A stretch of 9,821 nucleotides of DNA from Clostridia bacterium (GTDB taxonomy: Bacteria; Bacillota; Clostridia; Christensenellales; Aristaeellaceae). The stretch is taken from contig JAFZRB010000155.1 in the NCBI GenBank assembly GCA_017620115.1, forward strand, positions 1-9,821. Reading direction: 5' to 3'. Both the position numbers and the translations under genes were made by a program. This document shows, piece after piece, positions 1-6,402 of this stretch. Each line of letters opens with the position of its first letter. The stretch's first letter is position 1. The notes below the pieces were generated by a model. It was given only the letters and a program-made list of their open reading frames with translations. It did not search any database and was not told where the DNA came from.

Positions 1-740
1 AGGAAATGGATCTGAAGATCATCGAGATCGACAAGAGTAAGAAGCGCGTCGTGGCTTCCCGCAAGGCCGTGCTGCAGGCCGAGGAAGAAGCCAAGAAGGC
101 CGAGGCTTGGGAGAAGCTCACCGAGGGCGAGGTCGTGAAGGGCATCGTCCGCCGCCTGACCAGCTTCGGTGCGTTCGTCGATATCGGCGGCGTGGACGGC
201 CTGGTGCACGTATCCGACCTGGCCTGGAAGCGCGTCGGCCAGCCCTCCGAGGTCGTTTCCGTCGGCCAGGAGATCGACGTGAAGATCATCAAGCTGGACC
301 GCGAGCGCGACCGCATCTCCCTGAGCTACAAGGCCACCCAGCCCAAGCTGTGGGACATCGCCGGCCAGAAGTACATCCCCGGCACCATCGTCACCGGCAA
401 GGTCGTCCGCATCGTGCCTTACGGCGCGTTCGTGGAGCTTGAGCCCGGCCTGGACGGCATGGTTCACATTTCCCAGTGCGCCCCCACCCGTATCGAGAAG
501 GTTGAGGACGCCGTGAAGGTCGGCGACGAGATCCGCGTGAAGATCCTGAGCGTGGATACCGAAGCCAAGCGCATCAGCCTGAGCATCCGCGAGGCGCTGG
601 CCGACGACGCGCTCGAAGCCGTCGAGGCCGACGAGTTCGCCATCGCCGAAACGCCCGCCGCGGAGCCCGAAGCCCCCGCCGAGGAAGCGGAAGCGCCCGC
701 CGCGGAGCCCGAAGCTCCCGCCGAAGCGCCCGAAGCCTGA
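1..740 (+). CDS. S1 RNA-binding domain protein (ribosomal protein S1 or IspH-S1 fusion), C-terminal part
   Basis: The 5' end lies outside the window: the frame is open to base 1, and the first Met (base 6) sits inside an S1 domain, so it is not taken as the start. Numbering from that Met, residues 1-24 are the last strand of one S1 domain (ending RVVASRKAVL). Two complete S1 OB-fold domains follow at about 40-110 and 125-195, each with the family signature (SFGAFVDI...GLVHVSDL and PYGAFVEL...GMVHISQ) and closing with the RISLS motif. A linker rich in Glu, Lys and Ala separates the first two. The last ~40 residues are a low-complexity Ala/Glu/Pro tail. Tandem S1 domains bind single-stranded RNA; in S1 they help mRNA reach the 30S subunit. 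In many Clostridia this protein is fused to the isoprenoid enzyme IspH, which cannot be tested here. The family is secure; the exact gene (rpsA or ispH-rpsA) is not. Confidence 0.9.
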   Translation, partial: EMDLKIIEIDKSKKRVVASRKAVLQAEEEAKKAEAWEKLTEGEVVKGIVRRLTSFGAFVDIGGVDGLVHVSDLAWKRVGQPSEVVSVGQEIDVKIIKLDRERDRISLSYKATQPKLWDIAGQKYIPGTIVTGKVVRIVPYGAFVELEPGLDGMVHISQCAPTRIEKVEDAVKVGDEIRVKILSVDTEAKRISLSIREALADDALEAVEADEFAIAETPAAEPEAPAEEAEAPAAEPEAPAEAPEA

Positions 741-755
741 GGCGATTAAGGATTC

Positions 756-805
756 AAAAAAGAGACTGTCTCACCACAAGTTATCAGGCGGGACAGCCTC
801 TTTTC
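756..805 (+). terminator. Rho-independent terminator after the S1 gene
   Basis: Bases 758-770 (AAAAGAG, A, CTGTC) pair with 792-804 (GACAG, C, CTCTTTT), giving a 13-bp stem with a single A/C mismatch around a ~21-nt loop. It ends in TTTT, and the A-tract on the left makes it symmetric. It begins about 15 nt after the S1 stop codon. The next start codon is only 36 nt downstream of the hairpin, so it may also act as an attenuator for that gene. Confidence 0.8.
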
Positions 806-840
806 TGTCTGATTCATCTTTCACGAGGAGGGAACAACAC

Positions 841-2094
841 ATGAAAAAGCTTCTTGCGCTTCTGATGGCCGCGGCGCTTATCCTCATGCCCGCGTTTGCC
901 TTCGCCAGCTCGGACGACGAGAACAAAGGCACGCAGGTCACGAACACCGGCGGCATCAGCCTGGGCACCATCGGCGGTTTCAAGGGCAGCCACGAGGTCA
1001 CCAATACCGAGGTGACCAACACCGGCGGCATTGACCTCGGAACCATCGGCGCGCGCGAGGAAAAGACCGTCGAGAGCGCCGAGGTCACGAACACAGGCGG
1101 CATCAATCTGGGTACAATCGGCGGCTACACCGGCAGCCACGAGGTCGAGAGCACCGAGGTCACGAATACCGGCGGCATCGACCTCGGCACCATCGGCGGA
1201 TACACCGGCAGCCACGAGGTCGAGAGCACCGAGGTCACCAACACCGGCGGCATCGACCTCGGCACGATTGCCCCGCGCGAGGACGAGGCCATCGAGAACA
1301 AGCAGGTCACCGCCGTCGAGATCGATCTGGGCACGGTGAAGGAGCGCCACGACAAGGAGATCGAGAACGTGAGCGTGGTGAACAACGGCGAGATCAACCT
1401 GAGCCTGCTCAGCTACGCTGCGAAGGAAATCACCCAGTCGAACGTCGTCCCCGTGGGCGACATCAACCTCGCCATCGCCCAGTTCAACGCGCCGGATATC
1501 CGCGGCCAGATCCCCGTCGAGGTCGAGCCGTTCTACGCGAACCTGTTCACCTTCGCGGGCGAGGCGGGCCGCGCCCAGATGGTCGCCATGACCGACGTCA
1601 GCCTGGCGGGCTTCGTACGGCGGCAGTATGAGATCATAGGCGCGCTGGTCACGGCGTTCGAGCAGGCGGGCATTCCCGTCGAGGTGGACGAGCTGAGCGG
1701 CATGGTCCGCATCGACGCCGCGCTGCTCTACGACACGAACGAATACCAGGTGACCTCGCAGGGCAAGGCGACGCTGAGCGAGGTGTTCCGCATCTACTGC
1801 GCCGTGCTGGCGCAGGAGGAATACCGCGACGAGATCGCCCATGTGATCATCGCGGGCCACACGGACAACGCCGGCACTTACGAATACAACGTGGGGCTCT
1901 CCCAGCGGCGCGCCGAGGCCGCGAAGGAGTTCTGCCTGTCGCCCGAGTGCGGCGTGGAAGACCTCGACTGGCTGGCCCCTCGGCTGGAGGCGCAGGGCTA
2001 TTCCTACGACCGCCTCATCTTCAACGCCGACGGCACCGTCAACATGGACGCTTCCCGCCGCGTTGAAATCGGATTCACGCTGAAAATGGATTGA
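841..2094 (+). CDS. Secreted tandem-repeat protein with C-terminal OmpA/MotB-like domain
   Basis: The product has 417 residues. The start ATG is preceded by GAGGAGG at 825-831, at good spacing. Residues 1-22 are a classic Sec signal peptide (two Lys, a long Leu/Ala core, cleavage near AFA-SS) with no lipobox Cys. Residues 32-216 are about eight tandem repeats of 23-25 residues, with core V-T-N-T-G-G-I-D-L-G-T-I, decaying towards the C-terminus. Residues ~217-279 form a mixed, partly helical linker. Residues ~280-417 match the OmpA/MotB peptidoglycan-binding domain: a hydrophobic beta strand (MVRIDAALLY), the IIAGHTDNAG loop with Asp342, the N-x-x-L-S-x-x-R-A motif with Arg357, and a terminal SRRVEI strand. 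In OmpA the equivalent Asp and Arg grip diaminopimelate. The inferred role is a wall-bound exported protein presenting a repetitive, possibly beta-solenoid region. The function of the repeat is not recognised. It stands alone between two hairpin terminators. Confidence 0.85.
   Translation: MKKLLALLMAAALILMPAFAFASSDDENKGTQVTNTGGISLGTIGGFKGSHEVTNTEVTNTGGIDLGTIGAREEKTVESAEVTNTGGINLGTIGGYTGSHEVESTEVTNTGGIDLGTIGGYTGSHEVESTEVTNTGGIDLGTIAPREDEAIENKQVTAVEIDLGTVKERHDKEIENVSVVNNGEINLSLLSYAAKEITQSNVVPVGDINLAIAQFNAPDIRGQIPVEVEPFYANLFTFAGEAGRAQMVAMTDVSLAGFVRRQYEIIGALVTAFEQAGIPVEVDELSGMVRIDAALLYDTNEYQVTSQGKATLSEVFRIYCAVLAQEEYRDEIAHVIIAGHTDNAGTYEYNVGLSQRRAEAAKEFCLSPECGVEDLDWLAPRLEAQGYSYDRLIFNADGTVNMDASRRVEIGFTLKMD
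934..1488 (+). repeat. Tandem 69-75-bp coding repeats (about 8 units)
   Basis: Unit boundaries in residues of the encoded protein are 32-56, 57-80, 81-105, 106-130, 131-154, 155-177, 178-200 and about 201-216. Units 3 (bases 1081-1155) and 4 (1156-1230) are almost identical in DNA over 75 bp, and unit 5 shares the first half. Units 6-8 keep only the I-(D/N)-L core. Unit length alternates between the 25-residue form ending GSHEVEST and a 24-residue form with an acidic/basic insert (REEKTVESA, REDEAIENK). This fits duplication of a solenoid-like repeat with recent copying in the middle. Confidence 0.9.
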
Positions 2095-2108
2095 TAAAAC
2101 GCCAAAAG

Positions 2109-2146
2109 AAACGGCGGCTGCCTCACGACGGGGCGGCCGCTGTTTT
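2109..2146. terminator. Bidirectional terminator between convergent genes
   Basis: Bases 2109-2122 pair with 2132-2145 over 14 bp, counting two G-T wobbles, around a 9-nt loop. The core is GC-rich and the ends are AAA/TTT. On the plus strand it is followed by TTTT; on the minus strand the continuation is T-rich as well (TTTCTTTT). It lies 14 nt after the stop of the repeat/OmpA gene and about 40 nt after the stop of the convergent ATPase gene, so it probably ends both transcripts. Confidence 0.8.
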
Positions 2147-2184
2147 GCGTTCCGGCAATGATAATGGATAAGGAAAAGAGGCGC

Positions 2185-2775
2185 TCACGCTCCATCTCCG
2201 CCGATTGTTATGGTCTTCTCCGCGCCCAAGGCCTCGGCTTCCGCGCGGTCGTGCGTCACCAGCAGTATGAGCCGGTTCGAAGCGTGCCTCAGCACATAGC
2301 GGATGGCCGCCTCCCGCGTGGCCTCGTCCAGGCCCTTGAAGGGCTCGTCCAGTATCAGCACGTCGCCCGGCGCGATTACGGCGCGCACCAGCGCCACGCG
2401 GCGCTTCATGCCGCCGCTGAGCGCGCGCGCGACGGTCTTCTCCTCTCCGGCCAGGCCCACCTCGGCCAGGTGCGCCCTGATCTCCGCGTCCGTCACGGCG
2501 CGCGGACAGACCAGGCGGATGTTCTTCATGGCGCTCCAGCTTTCCAGCAGGCGGTTCTCCTGAAACACGGCGGTCACGCGCCGGCCCGCAAGGCCGTCGA
2601 TCCGCCCGGCGTCGGGCGGAAGCAGCCCCATGAGGATGTTTAAAAGCGTGGTCTTGCCCGAGCCGGAGCGGCCCGCGACGGCCACGACCCCGCTGTCGGG
2701 CAGCTCGAACGACAGGCCGCTCAGCACCGCCTTCCCATCGAAGCTCTTCGAGAGGTTTTTCACGACGACCGGCAT
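2185..2775 (-). CDS. ABC transporter ATP-binding protein (SsuB/TauB-like)
   Basis: This is the energising subunit of the importer encoded with the permease and binding protein upstream. An ATG at 2775 is chosen because GGAGGT (2783-2788) sits 7 nt before it; the in-frame GTG at 2784 overlaps that site. The result is 196 residues. The nucleotide-binding motifs are all present (numbering from the chosen start): Walker A GRSGSGKTT at ~35-43, Q-loop FQENRLL from ~71, signature LSGGM at ~119-123, Walker B VLILDEP at ~139-145 and the switch His in THD at ~174-176. At under 200 residues it is shorter than typical SsuB/TauB (about 240-260), because the C-terminal part after the H-loop is minimal. The catalytic core is complete. 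It starts one base after the permease stop, which implies translational coupling. Confidence 0.93.
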   Translation of the reverse strand: MPVVVKNLSKSFDGKAVLSGLSFELPDSGVVAVAGRSGSGKTTLLNILMGLLPPDAGRIDGLAGRRVTAVFQENRLLESWSAMKNIRLVCPRAVTDAEIRAHLAEVGLAGEEKTVARALSGGMKRRVALVRAVIAPGDVLILDEPFKGLDEATREAAIRYVLRHASNRLILLVTHDRAEAEALGAEKTITIGGDGA

Positions 2776-2776
2776 G

Positions 2777-3541
2777 TCATTCACCTCCGAACGACCGGCC
2801 CAGCCGCCGGGTCGCCGCCAGGATGAGCTTCTCGAAGCCCACGCTCAGCAGGATCACGGCCAGCGTCCAGGCGTACAGCTCGGGCGTGTTGAAAAACAGC
2901 TTGGCCTGATACAGCGCCTCGCCGATGGAGCGCCGCGGCAGGCCGATCACCTCGGCGGCCACGCCCGCCTTCCAGCACATGCCCAGCGCCAGCGCGCACG
3001 CGGCGAGAAAGTGCGGGTATACGGCGGCCAGATACACGCTGCCCGCCCTCCTGAGCGGCCCGACGCGGAACACCTTCGCCATTTCGAGCAGCTTCGGATC
3101 CGCCGCGTCGACGCCGGCAAGGATGTTCGTGTACATGATGGGCAGCACCATCAGGAACGAAATGAAGACGGACAGATACGTCGAACGGATGAAGATCAGC
3201 GCGAGGATCACGAACGAGGCCACGGGCGTGGCCTTTACGGCGTGCATCAGCGGCTCGAACAGCGCCCGCGCCGCGCGGCTCATACCCGCGAGCACGGCCA
3301 GCCCCAGACCCAGCGCCGTGGCCAGCGCGAAGCCCAGCAGGATGCGGCCAAAAGAAGAAAACACCGATTGCCAGAAGGCGGCCGTGGCCGCCATCTCAAT
3401 CAGCGTCTTTGCAGCGCGAACAGGAGATACCAGAAGTATCTCCTGTCCGATCACCATGCTTGCGATCTGCCAGACGCCCAGCCAGAACAGTATGGCCAGC
3501 GCCCGGATCAGGTATTTACGGAATGTAGTAGAAGGCTTCAT
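2777..3541 (-). CDS. ABC transporter permease (SsuC/TauC-like)
   Basis: This is a 254-residue integral membrane protein of the binding-protein-dependent transport permease family. Hydrophobic segments are visible at about 11-31, 65-86, 108-138, 176-200 and 222-242. The cytoplasmic coupling loop that contacts the ATPase is at about 153-175: it starts EMAKVFRVG and ends in the conserved Pro, matching the EAA motif. The closing AEVIGLPRRSIGEAL segment is typical of the nitrate/sulfonate/taurine permeases. The ATG at 3541 has GGAGG at 3553-3557, inside the preceding gene. The first 26 bases overlap the 3' end of the binding-protein gene in another frame, and its stop lies next to the ATPase start. 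The transport class is secure; the substrate cannot be read from the sequence. Confidence 0.92.
   Translation of the reverse strand: MKPSTTFRKYLIRALAILFWLGVWQIASMVIGQEILLVSPVRAAKTLIEMAATAAFWQSVFSSFGRILLGFALATALGLGLAVLAGMSRAARALFEPLMHAVKATPVASFVILALIFIRSTYLSVFISFLMVLPIMYTNILAGVDAADPKLLEMAKVFRVGPLRRAGSVYLAAVYPHFLAACALALGMCWKAGVAAEVIGLPRRSIGEALYQAKLFFNTPELYAWTLAVILLSVGFEKLILAATRRLGRSFGGE
2783..2788 (-). promoter_or_regulatory. Ribosome-binding site that decides the ATPase start
   Basis: GGAGGT on the minus strand lies inside the last codons of the permease gene. It is 7 nt before the ATG at 2775 but overlaps the GTG at 2784, so the ATG is the functional start. Confidence 0.75.
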
Positions 3542-4490
3542 CGGGCAGCTGGCCTCCGACCGCTTCGGGGTTCTGGTCGAACAGCGCGGCCAGATAACCG
3601 GACACGGCGGTCTTCATCTCTTCGCCGTCGATATACACGATGTTGCAGGCGGGCAGCGCCTTCTGCGCGATGGGCGCCTTGGCCACGATGCCGAGATCGG
3701 CGATCCACTGGGCTGCTTCCTCGACGTTGGCGTTCACATACTCGACCGAGGCGGCGTATTCCTCCAGGAAGGCCGCGAGGGCTTCGGGGTTCTCCTCGAT
3801 GAAAGCGGCGCGCGCCACGGCCACGCCGGTAATCATGCGGGAATCCTCGCTCACCTTATCCCATTCCTCGGTGAGGTTGAGCGCCACGCGCAGGCTCTCG
3901 TTCTGCGCGAGCGCGGCGGTCACGTAGGGCTGCGGCAGCACGCCGATGCCGGCGGCGTCGCCGGTCAGCGCGGCCAGCACCTCGGTGGCCTCGCTCTTGT
4001 ACTCGATGGTGAGATCGTTTTCGGGATCCAGGCCGTTGCTCGCCAGGATGTAATTCAGCGCGAATTCGGGCGTGGTGCCCTTGCCGGTGGAATAGACGGT
4101 CTTGCCGGCCAGGTCGGCGACGCTCTGGATCTCCTCGCCGTTCTCGACGACGTAGAGCACGCCCAGCGTGTTCACGGCCACGACCTTCACCTTGCCCTGC
4201 GTGTTGTTGTAGAGCACGCTGGCCAGGTTGCAGGGCACCATGGCGATATCCAGCTCGCCGCGGGTCAGCAGGGGAACGATCTCATTGGCGGTGCCGCTGA
4301 GGGTGAATTCATAGCTCTGAGCCGATTCGCCCTTGTCGTTCGCATCCATCAGCTTGACCAGGCCCATCGAGGTGGGGCCTTTCAGCGAGGCGATGCGCAC
4401 GGGAGCCGCTTCATCGGCGGCGGCGAAGGTCATGACGCCCAGCGCGAGTGCGAGGGCTAGCGTCAGAGAGATGATTTTCCGGATAGACAT
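3516..4490 (-). CDS. ABC transporter substrate-binding protein (NMT1/SsuA-like)
   Basis: This is the 324-residue extracytoplasmic receptor of the importer. The ATG at 4490 is chosen because a signal peptide begins there and AAGGA stands about 10 nt upstream; the frame stays open further upstream, but that part overlaps the promoter. Residues 1-25 form a signal peptide (Ile/Leu/Ala core, cleavage near FAAA-D). No Cys lies at the cleavage site, so it is not a standard lipoprotein, which is unusual for a Gram-positive binding protein. The mature part has the two-lobed NMT1-like layout: VRIASLKGPTSMGLV at the start, a GELDIAMVP segment, a DLAGKTVYSTGKGTTPE hinge and lobe, and the C-terminal PACNIVYIDGEEMK and LPDEAFYY blocks typical of a group found in many Clostridia. 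Family relatives bind sulfonates, nitrate or thiamine precursors; the ligand here is unknown. Confidence 0.9.
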   Translation of the reverse strand: MSIRKIISLTLALALALGVMTFAAADEAAPVRIASLKGPTSMGLVKLMDANDKGESAQSYEFTLSGTANEIVPLLTRGELDIAMVPCNLASVLYNNTQGKVKVVAVNTLGVLYVVENGEEIQSVADLAGKTVYSTGKGTTPEFALNYILASNGLDPENDLTIEYKSEATEVLAALTGDAAGIGVLPQPYVTAALAQNESLRVALNLTEEWDKVSEDSRMITGVAVARAAFIEENPEALAAFLEEYAASVEYVNANVEEAAQWIADLGIVAKAPIAQKALPACNIVYIDGEEMKTAVSGYLAALFDQNPEAVGGQLPDEAFYYIP

Positions 4491-4547
4491 GAAATCAACT
4501 TCCTTTCTCTTGGCTTCGTCCACGAAATATAGTTTTGTGGCACAGCT

Positions 4548-4576
4548 ATTATATACTGTTCCTCCGGAAAAGGGAA
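4548..4576 (-). promoter_or_regulatory. Probable promoter of the ABC operon
   Basis: Reading the minus strand, a perfect TATAAT occupies 4553-4548. At 17-nt spacing the -35 position holds TTCCCT (about 4576-4571), only a weak match to TTGACA, so an activator may be needed. Transcription would begin near 4541, leaving a leader of about 50 nt, too short for a riboswitch. Confidence 0.55.
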
Positions 4577-4659
4577 TGGCGTCCGGCAATTTTCATCGAA
4601 TATTTACGAACCAATTTTTGGCAGCGGCGGGCGTTCCGTGCAATTCCATTCCGCCCCGG

Positions 4660-4688
4660 TTGAAAAAACCGTCGAAATGGTGTATATT
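4660..4688 (+). promoter_or_regulatory. Probable sigma-A promoter of the GNAT gene
   Basis: TTGAAA at 4660-4665 and TATATT at 4683-4688 are separated by exactly 17 nt, each matching the consensus at five of six positions. The expected start of transcription near 4695 gives a leader of about 20 nt carrying the GGGGAGGAG ribosome-binding site at 4702-4710. Confidence 0.65.
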
Positions 4689-4715
4689 ATAACCATTCAG
4701 AGGGGAGGAGCAGCA

Positions 4716-5582
4716 ATGATTATCAGGAATACCCATGAATCGGGCAAAAAGCTGGAGAACGTGTTCGAGGCGGTCGATCTTCTGGAGAACAAATGCGGCT
4801 GGTGCCGCGTTGATCCGCTCATGAACGGCGATCTGATGCCGGAGCGCCCGCTCGAAATCAAAATCTCCGCCGGCGGACAGGACGACGTACAGACGCAGCT
4901 GCTGGCCGCCGCGCTGACCCGCGCGATGGTCATCGCGCGCGAGCATCCAGGCGTGAAGGCCCGCGTGTACGCCGAATGCGCACCGGACGACGCCGCGCTG
5001 ATGAAGCGCCTCGCCGCGCTGGGCTTCGCGGACGACGACGCCATCGTGCGCATGCGCCGCCGCGTGGTGAGCGGGCCGGCTACGGCGCGCCTGCCGGAGG
5101 GCTGCGTGCTGATCACCGACAAGCTGGACGACCCCGCCGAGCGCCGCTTCTTTCTGGAGCGCGCGGCCTGGCTGTTCCGCATTGAAAACGCTGAGGCATG
5201 GCTGAACGGCCTGGCGGCGCGGCCGGGTTTTCGCCGCCTGCTGCTCACCGCGCGCAGCGGCCTGGCGGGCGAGATGATCTGCTGGGCGGAGCCCGAAATG
5301 CGCACCGGCGTGATCGGCCAGGTGTACACCGCGCCGGACTGGCGGCGCAAGGGCGTGGCGTCGCACCTGATGGAAGCCGCGCGCCAGTATTTCGACGCTT
5401 ACCGCCTGCCGGACGAGTACCTGCCCAAGGTGCGGTTCGCCAAGGACCGCCCGCTGGACGACAAGCTGCTCGAAGCCGTTCTGGACGTGCGCCTGCGCAT
5501 GACCACCGCGTCCCACCTGGCCGCCGCCGCAGGCTACCGGCGCGACGAAACGCTGCTCCGCCTGCCGGGGATCGATTTGTGA
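4716..5582 (+). CDS. GNAT-family N-acetyltransferase
   Basis: The product has 288 residues. The ATG at 4716 follows a strong GGGGAGGAG site; the upstream in-frame Met at 4638 would place the promoter inside the gene and is rejected. The C-terminal half holds the acetyl-CoA-binding motif A: strand IGQVYTAPD at about 200-208, then the pyrophosphate loop R-R-K-G-V-A at 210-215 and helix SHLMEAA. The N-terminal ~115 residues (with DDAALMKRLAALGF before a strand) look like a second, degenerate GNAT half in which the motif-A loop is missing, so a tandem arrangement is likely. The family acetylates amines on small molecules or proteins, and no substrate can be inferred. The gene is monocistronic, divergent from the ABC operon and convergent with sigH. 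Confidence 0.82.
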   Translation: MIIRNTHESGKKLENVFEAVDLLENKCGWCRVDPLMNGDLMPERPLEIKISAGGQDDVQTQLLAAALTRAMVIAREHPGVKARVYAECAPDDAALMKRLAALGFADDDAIVRMRRRVVSGPATARLPEGCVLITDKLDDPAERRFFLERAAWLFRIENAEAWLNGLAARPGFRRLLLTARSGLAGEMICWAEPEMRTGVIGQVYTAPDWRRKGVASHLMEAARQYFDAYRLPDEYLPKVRFAKDRPLDDKLLEAVLDVRLRMTTASHLAAAAGYRRDETLLRLPGIDL

Positions 5583-5602
5583 CGCGCATCCCTATGAACC
5601 GC

Positions 5603-5669
5603 ATCGCGCCCCGCGAATGAAACGCCGTGCCAACAATACAGCATGGCCCCTTCATTCGCGGGGCGCGAT
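5603..5669. terminator. Large inverted repeat between convergent genes, probable terminator
   Basis: Bases 5603-5621 are a perfect 19-bp inverted repeat of 5651-5669. The enclosed loop folds again: 5624-5630 (GCCGTGC) pairs with 5641-5647 (GCATGGC) with one G-T wobble, around a 10-nt loop. On the plus strand only a short TTTCT follows, and on the minus strand there is no T-tract. It starts 20 nt after the GNAT stop. Termination of GNAT is the likeliest role, but a dispersed hairpin repeat or a structured RNA is possible. Confidence 0.5.
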
Positions 5670-5705
5670 TTCTCATTGCGGAGAGAATAACGGCAACGCC
5701 TGCGA

Positions 5706-5752
5706 GCGGCGCGGACGCCGCATATCGGGGGGGCGGGCCGGGAGAATCTCCC
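5706..5752. other. Two small GC-rich hairpins downstream of sigH
   Basis: GCGGCG (5706-5711) pairs with CGCCGC (5716-5721) around a 4-nt loop, and GGGAGA (5740-5745) pairs with TCTCCC (5747-5752) around one base. A run of seven or more G lies between them. Neither has a T-tract on the minus strand, so the point where the sigH transcript ends is unclear. Apart from the larger inverted repeat, nothing else is seen in 5583-5769. Confidence 0.3.
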
Positions 5753-5769
5753 TTCTCGCACGCACCCTG

Positions 5770-6402
5770 TCAGCGCCTGTCCCTTTCCCCCAGCAGCTTT
5801 TGAAGCTTGCGCTTCACGCGCTGCAGGGCGTTGTCGATGGATTTCACGTGCCGGCCCAGCTCGCCGGATATGTCCTGATAGCTCTTGCCGTCCAGATAAC
5901 GCAGCAGCACCTGCTTCTCCAGCGGCGAGAGCATGTCGCCGATGCGGCCTTCGATGAGCGATATATCCTCGCGGGAAATGAGCATTTCCTCGGGGTTGGA
6001 CATGATTTCCTCGCTGAGCACGTCCATCAGCGTGCGGTCGGTCTCGTCGTCGAAAATGGGCTTGTTCAGCGAGACGTAGGAGTTGAGGGGGATGTGCTTC
6101 TGGCGCGTGGCGGTCTTGATGGCGGTGATGATCTGGCGGGTGACGCACAGCTCCGCAAAGGCCCGGAAGGAGGACAGCCGGTCGCTCCGGTAATCGCGAA
6201 TGGCCTTGTAAAGGCCGATCATGCCTTCCTGCACGATGTCCTCGTGATCCGCGCCAATCAGGAAATAGCTGCGCGCCCTCGAGCGCACGAAGTTTTTGTA
6301 TTTGTTCAGCAGGTATTCCAGCGCCGCCTCGTCGGAGGCCTGCGCCAGCGCCACGACGTCCTCGTCGGGCATATCGCCGAACCGTTCGTTTGCGTCCATC
6401 AT
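5770..6402 (-). CDS. sigH: RNA polymerase sigma factor SigH (Spo0H)
   Basis: This 210-residue protein belongs to the sigma-70 group that in Bacillus and Clostridia drives transition-phase and early sporulation genes. Region 2 spans about 30-100, with the core-binding segment DIVQEGMIGLYKAIRDY (55-71) followed by FRAFAELCVTRQIITAIKTA, the -10 recognition part. Region 4 spans about 150-205: LSPLEKQVLLRYLDGKSYQDI leads into the helix-turn-helix, then HVKSIDNALQRVKRKL. Length and motif order match SigH. Two adjacent ATG codons (6402 and 6399) are possible starts. GGGGAG ends at 6407, which gives the second the better spacing; both overlap the stop of the preceding gene (TGA at 6401-6399), so translation is coupled. 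It is the last gene of its block, as in many Clostridia. Confidence 0.95.
   Translation of the reverse strand: MMDANERFGDMPDEDVVALAQASDEAALEYLLNKYKNFVRSRARSYFLIGADHEDIVQEGMIGLYKAIRDYRSDRLSSFRAFAELCVTRQIITAIKTATRQKHIPLNSYVSLNKPIFDDETDRTLMDVLSEEIMSNPEEMLISREDISLIEGRIGDMLSPLEKQVLLRYLDGKSYQDISGELGRHVKSIDNALQRVKRKLQKLLGERDRR

Noticed and set aside
934..1488. CRISPR-like direct repeats
   Set aside because: Units are in-frame coding repeats without unique spacers of constant length.
814..1860. Long open reading frame antisense to the repeat/OmpA gene (348 codons, minus strand)
   Set aside because: It is a by-product of GC-rich codon use and the repeats. No ribosome-binding site or family resemblance is seen, whereas the plus-strand frame has a signal peptide and an OmpA domain.
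2925..4460. Open plus-strand frame of 511 codons across the ABC operon
   Set aside because: It is antisense to clear permease and binding-protein genes and has no recognisable motif, only skewed composition.
4491..4589. Upstream start for the binding protein
   Set aside because: It would put 33 residues before the signal peptide and cover the -10 element.
4573..4653. GGAATGG ... CCATTCC inverted pair in the divergent region
   Set aside because: Only 7 bp, with nearly 70 nt between the arms; likely chance.
4491..4715. Possible riboswitch in the divergent intergenic region
   Set aside because: Predicted leaders are only about 50 nt (ABC side) and 20 nt (GNAT side); no conserved aptamer pattern was recognised.
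5594..5620. Eight-codon ORF at the left arm of the large inverted repeat
   Set aside because: Too short, no ribosome-binding site, and it mostly consists of the hairpin arm.
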